Source: Microvirga lupini
GTDB taxonomy: Bacteria; Pseudomonadota; Alphaproteobacteria; Rhizobiales; Beijerinckiaceae
Reading direction: 5' to 3'
Length of the DNA: 64,000 nt
Assembly: GCA_000517005.1 (NCBI GenBank)
Contig: KI911965.1
Location: 17,397-81,396, forward strand
Below the pieces are notes generated by a model. It worked only from the letters and a program-made list of their open reading frames with translations. It had not been told where the DNA came from and did not search any database. Below are positions 8,705 through 18,771 of the stretch, piece by piece (the stretch's first letter is position 1; each line of letters starts with the position of its first letter). Position numbers and translations under genes: made by a program.

Positions 8705-11412
8705 TCACAGGATGAGGTCCGTGGAGCGGGGCAGCGCGCCTGCGATGGTCAGCCCCGTCGTGAGCACTTCCCCGCTCGCAAAAGTGACAGTCGCCGACAC
8801 CGTGTTCCCATCGCCGATAAGTCGCCTCAGGCCACCAACGGACGAATCGAGGGCGAGCCCGCCGGGTATCGAGACAAGATCCTCGGGACCGATCTCGAGG
8901 ATTTCGGTTCCGTTCACGAAGATGTCGAGATCGGCGATTGTACCACTTGGAATCGGTGTTCCGAGAACGGTGACATCGATCTGGTCCGGCGAGGTTAAAA
9001 GCGAGGCACCGCCCGTGTTGTCGATGTCGTTCAGCTGGGAAAGACTCGCATTCTCGCCGACGCCGAGAGCGGTGATCCTCGTTCGATAGACATCGTTCAG
9101 TGTCGCGAGCTCGGCACTGATCGGGCCTTGCCCGTTGCCATCCGAGAGGAAGTACAGGAAGTTCTGTTCCCCTCCCTGATCCAGAGTCTGCAGCCTATCG
9201 TTGGCCGCCCGCAAGGCATCTGCGAAATTCGTTGCCCCACCTGCATTCAATCCTCTCAGATGGCTTGCGATCGCCTCTTCTCCCATGGCTCCAAGGCTGA
9301 ATGTCACTGCGTTCACGTTGCCCCCTGCCGCAGCATCAGCCGGATCGGCACTGCCGTTAAAGGGGATCACCGTGACCGTGACATCGGAAGGCGAGAAACC
9401 CAGCGCCCTGATTCGCTCGGTCAGTGCGGTCAAGCTCGCGATCTCCGCATCGAGAATGGTATTGGCGTGTCCATCGCCGTTGAGATCGCCGACCGGCACT
9501 CCCTCGAATAGACCCGACGTGCTGCCTGAGATATCGACGAGGTAAAGGATGTTCATCTGCGGCTGAAGAACCGGGCCGAGGCCGATGATCAAATCCAGGT
9601 TCGCGGTTGCCGTTGTCGTCGCTGATGGCGCGTCGATGGTGAGCGAAACCGATTGACTGTTGAACCCGAGCAAGGCATCGCTCGCAGCGGACGTATGAGG
9701 CGATGAAAACGTCCCCGTCCCGCGGACCTGTAAGGTGACATTCGCGGTATCACGTCCTCCTTTGGCATCGGAGATCGTGTAGGCGAAGATGACCGTTGCG
9801 GTCTCGCCAGCGCTGAGGGCCTGGAATTCGTTTCCAGGATCGAAAACAAGATCGCCCGACGCATTGCGGAAGATTGAGCCTTCAAGTGGAGCTGTCCAAT
9901 GAATGATACTGAGGGAGTCGCTGTCCACATCGCGGTCGTTGACACGCACGGTCAGAACCCTGCGTCCGCTCTCGTCCAAATTGCCGATGTGATCACCCGC
10001 TGCAATCGGAGCATCGTTTCGGCCGGTGATCGTCCAGGAGATCGAAGCTGGAACGCGGGCGCCATCATCACGCAGCAAGATGTAATCGACTGCGACGGTC
10101 TCGGTCTCACCCTCCCCCAGGTGCTGATAAGCGGGATGAGAGGGGTTCAAGGAGAAGCTTCGCAAACTATCGAGATATCTCACACCGGGCGGCAACGAGG
10201 CTGGTACGATCAAGAGTGGGAGCATCATGCCCCCTGACCGGACACCATCCGGCAACGCATCGAGCCGCGCGAGCGGTCCATCCTCGATAGCTCTGCCAAG
10301 AATCGGCACAGGAGCGGATGCAAGCTCTGGAAAGGTTTGGTCTCGGGACACTGCGCGCCCACCCACGGGAATGATGACGGCGAATTCTGATGGGTCTGGC
10401 GTGTCGATCGGCTGAGGCAAACTTGCCGGAATGATCGGTCCATCTTCAACGTCGCTGCTGCCCCTCCTTTGACGAGGCTCAGGGGCAAACACCTGGAAGA
10501 GATCACGGACAAAATCGCTTTCCCCCCGAATGTCGTCACCTGTCTTCGTGATCTGCGTGATGCGCGCTCGGAACCCACCACAGGCGTGAGCAGTGTCGAA
10601 ATGCGCGCATCCGATATTGAAGTGATCACGCGAGACGGGTTGCTCTTGTCGAGCAGAAGGAATGAGCCAACAGTTCCGTCCGGCTCGGTGAGAAGCGAGA
10701 AGCGTGTGGCGCCGCTCAACGCTGCGACCTCCGCCTGTACGGCCGTTCCCCGGATCGCCATGGTGGCGACGGGGGTATCGACCTTGAGATCGCCGGTCTT
10801 GGCAATTCGGCCTGCGACGAATCCGATAAGGCCTTGAACAAGGGTGAACAACGCAGAATTCGAACTCGAATCCGCAGCATAGACCATGTCATTCAATACC
10901 AATCGGGCGCTTGCAGACAGGCTGAAGACCGTTCCGTCATTAAACTTGATCGCCAATGAGGAGCCTGACCCCGTTTGGACGACATCCCCTTTGGCAACCA
11001 TATCGCCGACCTGCAGATCGACCGATATACCATTCCGCAGGACGGTTGCGGTTCCCGCTACCTTCTCGACGCGACCGATTGGAGCACGGACTGTCGCTGC
11101 ACCCGAGAGCTGAGCATATTGCCCCTGCAGATCGGATCCTGCCAGCGCCTCGACAGTCTCTCCCGTAAGGCTCGCACCTTCAGGCGTCGTAATGCTCAGG
11201 CGCCGGTCGCCCCTGAAGTAATCGAGGATGACTGCTGTCGTCTCTTGTCTCGTCAGCAGCAGATCGGTTCCAGATCTTTTGAAATCCGCAGTGAAGAGAA
11301 CGTCTTTGTCCGGGAAGACGACGGATGCGTCAGGGTCAGAGCGGCTACCCGACGCCTCGGCGGCGTCGATCCAGATGTCGAAAACACTGGCGCCGTCCCG
11401 AGACTGGTACAC
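8705..11412 (-). pseudogene. FecR / VCBS / VWA-domain surface protein, frameshifted
   Basis: Two overlapping frames together encode one protein of about 900 residues. The upstream part (from a GTG at 11412) holds a FecR domain: VATVL-like core, MVAKGDVVQTGSGSSLAIKF, VDTPVATMAIRGTAV. Near 10565-10580 the frame must shift by one base to continue into ITQITKTGDDIRGESDFVRD, the usual sequel in these proteins. The downstream frame then has VCBS/tandem-95-like repeats (ITGRNDAPIAAGD) and a von Willebrand A domain with a MIDAS motif (VDISGSTSG) and GGATNF. No signal peptide is obvious. It could be a real lesion or a single-base sequencing error. Confidence 0.8.
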
Positions 11413-11936
11413 AGCTGAACCCTTGTGTTTAAGGGATGATAGCTCTTTCGCTCATTCATTCCTACCGGAATGAAATCTCAGAAATTGGACTATTGCCTGC
11501 TTGGAGTCCCGTGCGTGTGGAATAGCTGTCACTCGTTCCGACAGTTCTACGAATAGCGCTTCGCATCTATATTACAATGATTGCTTTGCGCGCTGATCCA
11601 CCTCAGCGACCCACGGCACCGACAGAGCGATGATTAACAGTATATGTGCAGGCCCCCGAGATTCTGCCGACAAGGAAAAGGCGAAAAGTGATGATGCTTT
11701 GGGAGTCTGCGCCAAGGCATTGATCGATCCCAAAGCCTGCATAATCCAGAATGCTCGTGTGCAAGAGCACGAACGTGGCAGAACCTTCGCCGTATCTCGA
11801 CAGAGGCTAGTCACGAGCGATCTGCTTGCAACAATGCATTTCGCAGTCCAGCCACGAGCAAGGGCGGGTCATTCAGCACTCGCCCACGGCAACTGAGCAG
11901 CATCTATCTTCAGCGTTCTCTACCTACGGCAACACC
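11413..11936. other. Intergenic stretch without a convincing gene
   Basis: 524 bases between the FecR/VWA gene start and the short HasA-RTX gene end. Short open frames exist on both strands (for example 11572-11814 minus and 11630-11896 plus), but neither resembles a known protein or has a good start signal. It probably holds the FecR promoter and the RTX transcript end. Confidence 0.5.
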
Positions 11937-12860
11937 TTATAAAATGAAGTAACTTGCGCTGAAGTCGATGGCATCGTCGAAGTGGATTGTGAAATCCGCG
12001 ACTCTATCGCCATTCACGTCACCGGAAATATAGGTGTCACTGGATGCCTTCTTGTACTGCAACTCCCCCGCCTTGCCACTGAAGGCCTGCGTACCGATGA
12101 ACTCGAAGGCTTGATTTCCTCCTTTGAGTGTATTCGCATCGATCGACGACAGGCTGACCTTATCCTTCTGCTGGATGGAGAAATCGAAGATCGTGTCCCG
12201 CCCGGAACTCTTGACGGTGGTCTCCTTAGTCGACTTGAAGATGAAGGTATCAGCTTCAGTCCCGCCCCAGATATCGTCCGCTCCAACTCCACCTGCCAGC
12301 TTGTCATTGCCAGCATTGCCTTTGATCCGATCGCTGAAGCGAGTTCCGGTATAGGTATCGCTGCCGCTGGATCCAACAAGCTTGTGGGCCTCATCGGCGA
12401 GCGCCTCATTGAGAACAGCCGGATTGGCCTTTCGGCTCGAACTCACGCCCCCCATGAGGCCGGAGACCAGTGAATGGAATTCGGTGCCAGCAATCGCCAG
12501 TCCTGAGATCTGCACCTGTGCTGAGATATTCACGATTCGCCCTGCGGCATCCTCGGTGAACTCGCCCGATTCCTTGTAGCTGTTCCCGAGAGTGCCGAGG
12601 CGCACCGTAGTTGCAGTTCCACTGACCACATGCTTGGCAAGATCATAGGAAATGGAGCGGCCATCGAGAACGATGGTCTTGGTGTTCTGGCCATTCATAT
12701 TGTCGAGCAGAACAATCTGGGTTCCCTTGAACTCTCCCGAACCGCCGAGAATGTAGGGCCATCCCTCAAAGGAAAAATCCTTGAAATAGCTTTTCATATA
12801 GCTGTTGAAGCTTACGCCTTTGTTCGAACTGCTTGCGGTCAGCTTAATGGTAATTGTCAT
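11937..12860 (-). CDS. Short HasA-like/RTX secreted protein
   Basis: A 307-residue protein. Residues 1-140 resemble the HasA hemophore fold: a tyrosine-bearing strand VLDGRSISYDLAKHVVSG followed by TTVRLGTLG, similar in order to HasA NLTY...H...SLSFG. Residues 180-205 hold RTX calcium-binding repeats (GNAGNDKLAGGVGADDIWGG). The last 110 residues match a serralysin/M10-type C-terminal domain ending SASYFIL, a type I secretion signal of the PrtD/HasD class. The start has a strong GAGGAGG site. It follows the heme receptor gene by 59 bases. The extra HasA loop histidine is not evident here. Likely a secreted heme-binding or receptor-docking protein. Confidence 0.8.
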   Translation of the reverse strand: MTITIKLTASSSNKGVSFNSYMKSYFKDFSFEGWPYILGGSGEFKGTQIVLLDNMNGQNTKTIVLDGRSISYDLAKHVVSGTATTVRLGTLGNSYKESGEFTEDAAGRIVNISAQVQISGLAIAGTEFHSLVSGLMGGVSSSRKANPAVLNEALADEAHKLVGSSGSDTYTGTRFSDRIKGNAGNDKLAGGVGADDIWGGTEADTFIFKSTKETTVKSSGRDTIFDFSIQQKDKVSLSSIDANTLKGGNQAFEFIGTQAFSGKAGELQYKKASSDTYISGDVNGDRVADFTIHFDDAIDFSASYFIL

Positions 12861-12919
12861 GCCTGCCTCCTCAAAGCTGCATGGCTCTCATCCCATGCAC
12901 AACACATTATTCTCTGCGT

Positions 12920-14941
12920 TCAATACAACTTGACCGATAGAGATGCCTTTGCGTTGAAACCCGGACTTGGATTTCCGTTCAGGTACTCGGTGTATTGTCG
13001 ATCAAAAAGGTTCTCAATCACGAGGCCCGTTGTCACGCGCTCGTTAACCTTCCAGTTCGCGAAGAGATCAACTACGGCATAAGGATTACCGACGAATCCG
13101 AAGTCTTCCGCATTATCCTTTGCGCCGACGAGGGACACGCGGGTCCCGATCTCAAGTCGGCCGTCATAACCGCGAAAGCCTAAGGTGCTGACTAGACAGT
13201 TCGGCGGCACTTTGACGAGATCCTCGTTGGTCCGGCTATTCCTGCCACGAAGAATATGGCCCGAGATTCCAACAAAATAGGAGCCGGCATCGTAGACACC
13301 CTCTGCTTCGAATCCGTCAATGACGGCTTCCGCAATATTTCTGTACTGATAGCCTCCTGGGATGGGAAAGCGCGTGAAAACCTGCTCGATATAGTCATCC
13401 ACCCGATTGTGGAAGATACCAAGCTTCATGCGCAGGCGATCCTCTTCGACGATAACATTGTCGAAGCGCAGATTGACGCCTCCTTCGATGTTATGGGCAA
13501 TCTCAGGTTTCAGGTTGGGATTGGGAAAGAAACGTCCGGCGCTGAGCGGCGGCGGATGGAATCCATCGATCAGGGTCTCGGTCAGTGCCGGCGCACGATA
13601 GCCTTCGGCATAGCTCGCATAGAAGGTTACAGGCTGCCAGGGTGTGATCCCGACCGTGATCTTGGGCGACAGTCGGCTGCCCTTATTCTCAATCGCGTCG
13701 CCAGTCAGACGATATGAATCGTATCGCAGGGCGCCGATCAGTTCGAGCCATTCGGAGAACGTGACGCGGTCCTGTATGAATGCGCCTGAGACGAGGCGCT
13801 CTCCCGACGGAGTGAGTTTGTTGCTTACGCCGAAGGGATCCTTCGTCTCGACATTGTCCTGGAACAGATCGCCACCATAGGTTAACTCGTGCTTGAATGT
13901 TCCAGTATCGAACCGTGACGTATTGAAGAGATCGATCCCGATTGTAGCGATATCAAAGGTCTTGACGGCTCCCGCGGCAATACCCTCCAAGGTCGTTTGT
14001 TTGACGTTCGTACCGCTGAAATAGACCTTGGCGCTCAGATTCCAGAGGGGAGAATCTGGAGTCCAGCGGTATCCTGCCGTGAATGTGTCAGCCACGGCCT
14101 GCGAACGGTACAAAGTCGACAGGCCGTTCTCGAAGTCGTTTGTAATCCGCAAGGCCGATAATGTTAGCTCCTGATCGGACGTTAGGCGGATTCTGGTCTT
14201 GAACAGGCCGGAGAGAAGATCCTGCGCCGTATAATCGACCGTAGCTCCATCCCCTGATCTGTAATCTCCGGCATTGCGCCAGGTTGCAGCCCCAAGGAGA
14301 TCGAACATCTCGCTCGGGCGCGCCGCGACCTCTCCATGAAGAAGCGGGGTGTTTCCGTTTGACTCCCACGTTCCCTTGATCCGCCCGCCGATATGGGTTC
14401 CATCAGGCAGAACGTCGCCGGCATCAATCGTCGTGAAACTCACGACGCCACCGATGGCACCAGACCCATAGATCGACGAGGCCGGTCCACGGGTGACATC
14501 GACAGACTTCATCATCTCTGGGTCGAAATAGAAGGTTCCTTTGGCAGAATGGCCTTCGCGCTGGAAATTCTGCCGCGCCCCATCGACAAGAACGTTCACG
14601 CGGCCAAAATCCTGCAGTCCGCGAACATTGACGCCGATGCCCGGATCCCCGGGAGCCGCCTGGGTCGTCACGCTTGGAATCAAACGCAAGACGGCGGCCG
14701 TGCTGCTCGGCTGAATCTGCGTTTCAACCTGTTCGCGGCCAATGACGCTCGATGGCGACAAGGAATCGTATACACGCTCGCCAGCTTTGGTCGCCGTAAC
14801 GGTGATAGCATCAAGGTCGATTGTCGTCTCGTCGCCTGGAGCGCTGGGTGTCACCTCCTGCGCTGTGGCGGACGATGCCAAGGCCGCAAGAACGGTCAGG
14901 GGCAGATATATTCCATAACGACTGGGACGAGACGAGAACAC
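12920..14941 (-). CDS. TonB-dependent heme/hemophore receptor
   Basis: A 673-residue outer-membrane receptor with an N-terminal signal peptide (YLPLTVLAALASSATAQE), a plug domain (ITVTATKAGERVYDSLSPSS; GIGVNVRGLQDFGRVNVLVD), and a beta-barrel ending in an aromatic-type C-terminus (ASLSVKLY). It carries the two hallmarks of bacterial heme receptors, YRAPALTE and NPNLKPE. The likely start is a GTG at 14941. It sits between two HasA-domain genes on the same strand, 74 bases after one and 59 before the other, which supports heme or hemophore as the ligand. No TonB/ExbB genes are in the window. Confidence 0.9.
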   Translation of the reverse strand: MFSSRPSRYGIYLPLTVLAALASSATAQEVTPSAPGDETTIDLDAITVTATKAGERVYDSLSPSSVIGREQVETQIQPSSTAAVLRLIPSVTTQAAPGDPGIGVNVRGLQDFGRVNVLVDGARQNFQREGHSAKGTFYFDPEMMKSVDVTRGPASSIYGSGAIGGVVSFTTIDAGDVLPDGTHIGGRIKGTWESNGNTPLLHGEVAARPSEMFDLLGAATWRNAGDYRSGDGATVDYTAQDLLSGLFKTRIRLTSDQELTLSALRITNDFENGLSTLYRSQAVADTFTAGYRWTPDSPLWNLSAKVYFSGTNVKQTTLEGIAAGAVKTFDIATIGIDLFNTSRFDTGTFKHELTYGGDLFQDNVETKDPFGVSNKLTPSGERLVSGAFIQDRVTFSEWLELIGALRYDSYRLTGDAIENKGSRLSPKITVGITPWQPVTFYASYAEGYRAPALTETLIDGFHPPPLSAGRFFPNPNLKPEIAHNIEGGVNLRFDNVIVEEDRLRMKLGIFHNRVDDYIEQVFTRFPIPGGYQYRNIAEAVIDGFEAEGVYDAGSYFVGISGHILRGRNSRTNEDLVKVPPNCLVSTLGFRGYDGRLEIGTRVSLVGAKDNAEDFGFVGNPYAVVDLFANWKVNERVTTGLVIENLFDRQYTEYLNGNPSPGFNAKASLSVKLY

Positions 14942-15015
14942 AGATTAAGCAGCCTTCGGAAGACAGGTGATTAGGCGGATGGCCGGAGGCATGGCTCGCC
15001 TCGGGCCATCAGTGA

Positions 15016-17710
15016 TTAAAGGATGAAGTAGCCCTTCGAGAGGCTGAGCCGGTCATCAAGGTGGATGGTGAAATCTGGGACCTTGTCGCCGTTCACATCC
15101 CCATGGATGTACGTGTCGCTCTTAGCCTTCTCGTAACGCAGTTCTCCGGCTTTTCCGCCGAACGCCTTCGTTCCGATGAAGGAGAAGATCTGATTGCCGC
15201 TCTTTGTGATGTTGGCATCGATAGCGGAGAGATCGATCTTGTCCTTCTGCTTCGTCGAGAAGTCGAAGATCGTGTCGCGTCCAGCACCCGATACCGTCGT
15301 CTCCCTGATCGACTTGAAGATGAAGGTATCGGCACCAGCACCTCCCCACAGATCGTCGGCACCCAAACCGCCCGTCAGCTTGTCGTTGCCGCTGCCGCCG
15401 TAAAGATAATCGTTACCGCCGGCACCCGAGAGCTTGTCATTGCCTGCACCGCCGGACAGCTTGTCCCGGCCGATTTTGCCCGCCAGCACGTCGTTCCTGG
15501 CCGTGCCGGACTTCGATTCCGTGACGTCGCCGACATTAATCGTGATCGCCTGCGTCGTCGTCTGACCGGTGGAATCCTTCGCCTCAACGGTAATGGTATG
15601 ACTCTGCTTCTTTTCGTAATCGAGCGCCTTAGCAAGTGTGAGCTTGCCACCTGCCGTCAGCTTGAAGTAGCTGCCTGAGTTTCCGATCAGGCTGTAGGTG
15701 ATGCCCCCACCCTCCGGATCGACGGCAGACAGCATACCGACGCGGGTTCCAACTTCGGCTTTTTCGGAGATGACGGTTTCCGAGATCGAGATATTCTCCG
15801 GGCTCTCATCGACGTTTCCGACGCTGATCTCGAAATCCTTTGAGATGACATGCCCGTCGAAATCTCTGACTTCGAGCGTGATCTTGTGGCTAGTCAGCAC
15901 CTCGAAATCGAGTCCACCCTTGACCTTCAATGTGTTTCCTGACAGCTCGAAGCGGCCACCTGCATCGTTGACGAGCCTGTATTCCAGCTGCTTACCTTCA
16001 GGATCGATTGCAGAGAATATACCAATGTCAGCTCCAGCCTTCGCATCTTCCGGGACGGAGGTGATTGTCAGCGCGACATCCGTCGGGGGATTGCCGATCG
16101 CTATTTCCTCTCCAGAGGTGAGATCGATAAGCCTGTTCGAGAATAAGGCGGACTCGACATTCCTCAGGGTACTTGCTCCCTTGCCGTTCTTAAGTGCAAT
16201 GGTGTAGCTGCCGTCGCCCTGCTTCGTGACTGTATAGTCACCCCTGTTTCCGCTAAAAATGACCCGGTCGGTGTCCGCGCCGCCATCGATGGCGTCATTG
16301 CCCTGGGTGGCTGTGAAGACATCATTGCCCCCTCCGCCATTGATGGTGTCCGCAAAGACCGTACCAGTATAGCGGTCGCCTTTGGATGACCCGATGAAAT
16401 TCTGGGCATAGCTGTCAAGCGAATCGGCATACTTGTTCAGCCGATAGGGGTCGGCCGCAGCACCGTACATATAGGCCAGCGCAAAGTTGTGAACGGGTCC
16501 ATTTGCCTCGATTTCCGCTTCCTGCCCAGGATCAGATGGAGAAGGAGCAGCGTTGTATAATTCAAGACCGCTGATCTTTAGCTGGGCGCTGCCATTAACG
16601 AAATAGCCAGTAGCGCTATCAAAACTACCGCTTTCCACGCGTCCCATACTCGATAGTGTTGATTGTGCCTGCAACAGTATGGGTTGCAAAGGAATACTGA
16701 AGATTGCCATGGGCGAACACATACTTCGATGCAGCCTCCTCACCATAGCTCAAGAACATCTCTTCGCCTGCGAACTGGCCTACTGCATTATCGAAGGTAG
16801 GCATGCCGCCGCCTGATACATCCGACGTGAATCCTCCGCGAATAAAGGCCTCGAAGTCCATGCCATCGGCGCCACTCGCGTCGATGGTGATGGCGCCTTG
16901 CTGGGCTATGAGGTTGTCAGACGTGATGGTGGTATCGGAGAACTGGAAGTTCTCGACATGGCTTACGGTATCAACTCCCTCCGTAGTGCGCTCGTCCGTA
17001 AGCGTGAAGCTGCCGTCACCGTTCTGCACGATGGTGTAGTCCGCACGCCGGCCGGAGAACACGGCGAAGTCATCGCCATCGCCGCCGTCGATGGCGTCGT
17101 TGCCACCGCCGCCCTGGATAGTGTCGTCATTCACGGTAGCGACGAAGGTATCGGTATGCTCGGAGCCGATGATGTTCTGAGCGTAGCTATCGAGGACGGT
17201 GTTGATCGTACCGATATTGGCAGAGTCGGACCCAGCCTTACGAAGCGCGTTGTACAGGTTATAGACGGGGTTGGCCGAGTTGTTTCCTGCCCCCTTGTCG
17301 GCACTGAGATCCCAGCCAGAGATGATCAGGTCGGCCGTAACGCCGGTTAGTGGAGCTGCTCCAGCGGCTTGAGCCGTGTCACGTGTGCCGAACGTAACTG
17401 ACTCGATCACGCCGGAAATGCCGTGACCGTATTGCGCTCCATAGTGAATGAAATCGTAGGCGAGGTTTTCGCCCTCGATTACGATCTGCTTATTCGTGTC
17501 GGCGTTGGAAGCGTCTTTGTACCGGAAACCAACTTGCGATCCGTTTTGATAAGTCGTGCCGCCTCCGTGCGGATTGGGATTCGGGGTGCCGCCGTAATAG
17601 CTCGAAGACCCGTCCCTCAGCCCATTAAAATAGGTCTGGAAGTAGGTATCGAGATCGACGCTGCTTGCAGCGGACGATGCATTTATCGTGATGGTCTTAG
17701 GTGTGGACAC
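15016..17710 (-). pseudogene. HasA-RTX-HasA-cadherin-RTX secreted protein, frameshifted
   Basis: One gene in two frames, about 897 residues. It starts with GTG at 17710 behind a GGGGAG site. Order: HasA-like domain 1 (residues 1-170; IEGENLAYDFIHYGAQYGHG, SVTFGTRD), RTX repeats (GGGGNDAIDGGDGDD), HasA-like domain 2 (from about 250; HGNLQYSFATHTVAG, IEYGTR), frameshift near 16625-16650, the rest of domain 2 (GSFDSATGYFVNGSAQLKIS), more RTX, two cadherin-like repeats (SAIDPEG, SAVDPEG), further RTX and a C-terminal M10 domain ending KGYFIL. The C-terminal 115 residues closely match the short paralogue. Expected to leave the cell through a type I system and bind heme. The shift may be decay or a sequencing error. 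Confidence 0.8.
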
Positions 17711-17831
17711 GTCAGCTCCCCTTTGTCTCGCATGCCCGCACGATGGCGGAGCTTGGAAATCGGCATGTGGATCGGCAGTCTCGATCCTGCTGGGGAGGAG
17801 CTTCTACTTACAGATTTAAGTGGAGTCCATA

Positions 17832-17864
17832 CTAAACTAAAATATTAGAACAGATCTAGTTTAG
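17832..17864. promoter_or_regulatory. AT-rich inverted repeat upstream of the HasA-RTX operon
   Basis: Seven-base arms CTAAACT and AGTTTAG flank an AT-rich centre (TTAGAACAGATCTA) about 120-155 bases before the HasA-RTX start. It resembles, but does not match, an iron control element for Irr or Fur-type regulators. Regulatory function is inferred from position and symmetry only. Confidence 0.35.
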
Positions 17865-17907
17865 ATATAACCTATAAATTTTAATTATAATTATTCAAAA
17901 CTATACT

Positions 17908-18219
17908 TCATATAAGCATATCCCTGTCTAAAATTATTATAATTCCAATTTGTGCCCTAGATAGATCCGAAGCCGCCCTCGTCAGACATTTCAATGAATT
18001 GATGTCTTTCAAGATCAACACCGTGCTCACAATATTAAGCTTCAACTGAGGAAAGTTTTGCCGCAATTCGTCCTCGATCGAGAGCTCCACGCGTCCCAAT
18101 CGTCTCAACAGCCAGCATAATATTTCACTGTCGGCCTGCAGCTTTGGAGCGAGACAACTGCAAGTCTCTGAATGAAAACGGAGCCGATCCTTTGCACCTA
18201 GGGTTCGCGCGGATTTCAA
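17908..18219 (-). CDS. Doubtful small ORF (103 aa)
   Basis: An open frame of 103 residues in the 565-base gap (17711-18275) between DoxX and the HasA-RTX operon. The composition is plausible (LGRVELSIEDELRQNFPQLK), but no family is recognised, no clear ribosome site is seen, and part lies in AT-rich DNA. It could be a remnant of a transferred gene. The remainder of the gap is the AT-rich upstream region of the HasA-RTX operon. Confidence 0.25.
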   Translation of the reverse strand: MKSARTLGAKDRLRFHSETCSCLAPKLQADSEILCWLLRRLGRVELSIEDELRQNFPQLKLNIVSTVLILKDINSLKCLTRAASDLSRAQIGIIIILDRDMLI

Positions 18220-18275
18220 ACGAGCAGCCTTCGAGCGAACAATGACGGGGCGGCGGGCCCTGAAAGCTCTATCGT

Positions 18276-18707
18276 CTACAGTGTTCTAATCTCAGACGAG
18301 GCTTGAGGATGGCGTGCACGTGACTGCAATGCGTCAATCGACCAGCTGCCTGCCCCGAATGCGGCCAGAAGCAAAAAGCCGCCTGCAATTGCGAGATCCT
18401 TATTGAAGTGGATGAACTCGCCGATGTCCTCGACATTCCGATGGAACAGGATGGCGGTCAGAACGCAGAAACCTCCCAAGGCCAGTGCAGCCAGACGCGT
18501 TTGGAAGCCGCAAGCGATGAGCAGACCGCCACCCAGCTCAGTCAGGATGACGAGTGGCAGAAGCACTCCCGGCACACCATGATTTTCCATGTATTGTACC
18601 GTTCCCTCATAATAGCCGATCTTGCTCCAGCCTTCGACAATGAAGATGAACGCCAACAGGAGTCTTGCCACGAGCGAAAGCGGCGCCTGAAGCTTGATCA
18701 TTGGCAT
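18276..18707 (-). CDS. DoxX-family membrane protein
   Basis: A 143-residue protein with four hydrophobic helices. The pattern RLLLAFIFIVEGWSKIGYYE near the N-terminus and LTELGGGLLIACGFQTRLAA in the middle are typical of DoxX. These are inner-membrane proteins, some linked to quinone redox or thiosulfate chemistry; the exact role here is unknown. An alternative start lies two codons downstream. It stands alone between the TPR gene and the HasA-RTX operon. Confidence 0.85.
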   Translation of the reverse strand: MPMIKLQAPLSLVARLLLAFIFIVEGWSKIGYYEGTVQYMENHGVPGVLLPLVILTELGGGLLIACGFQTRLAALALGGFCVLTAILFHRNVEDIGEFIHFNKDLAIAGGFLLLAAFGAGSWSIDALQSRARHPQASSEIRTL

Positions 18708-18771
18708 CGTTCCTTCTCGAGATGCAGCCCACGGACGCCGCGTTGAGAAGACCGCTCCGTCTCCTATCGCT

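Noticed and set aside
6410-8998. Very long plus-strand frame of 862 codons
   Set aside because: Antisense to the CHASE2 cyclase, whose domains and motifs are unambiguous; the shadow is rich in R, D, G and H.
11572-11896. Short frames on both strands between FecR and HasA-RTX genes
   Set aside because: No recognisable protein and no good ribosome site; listed as an intergenic stretch instead.
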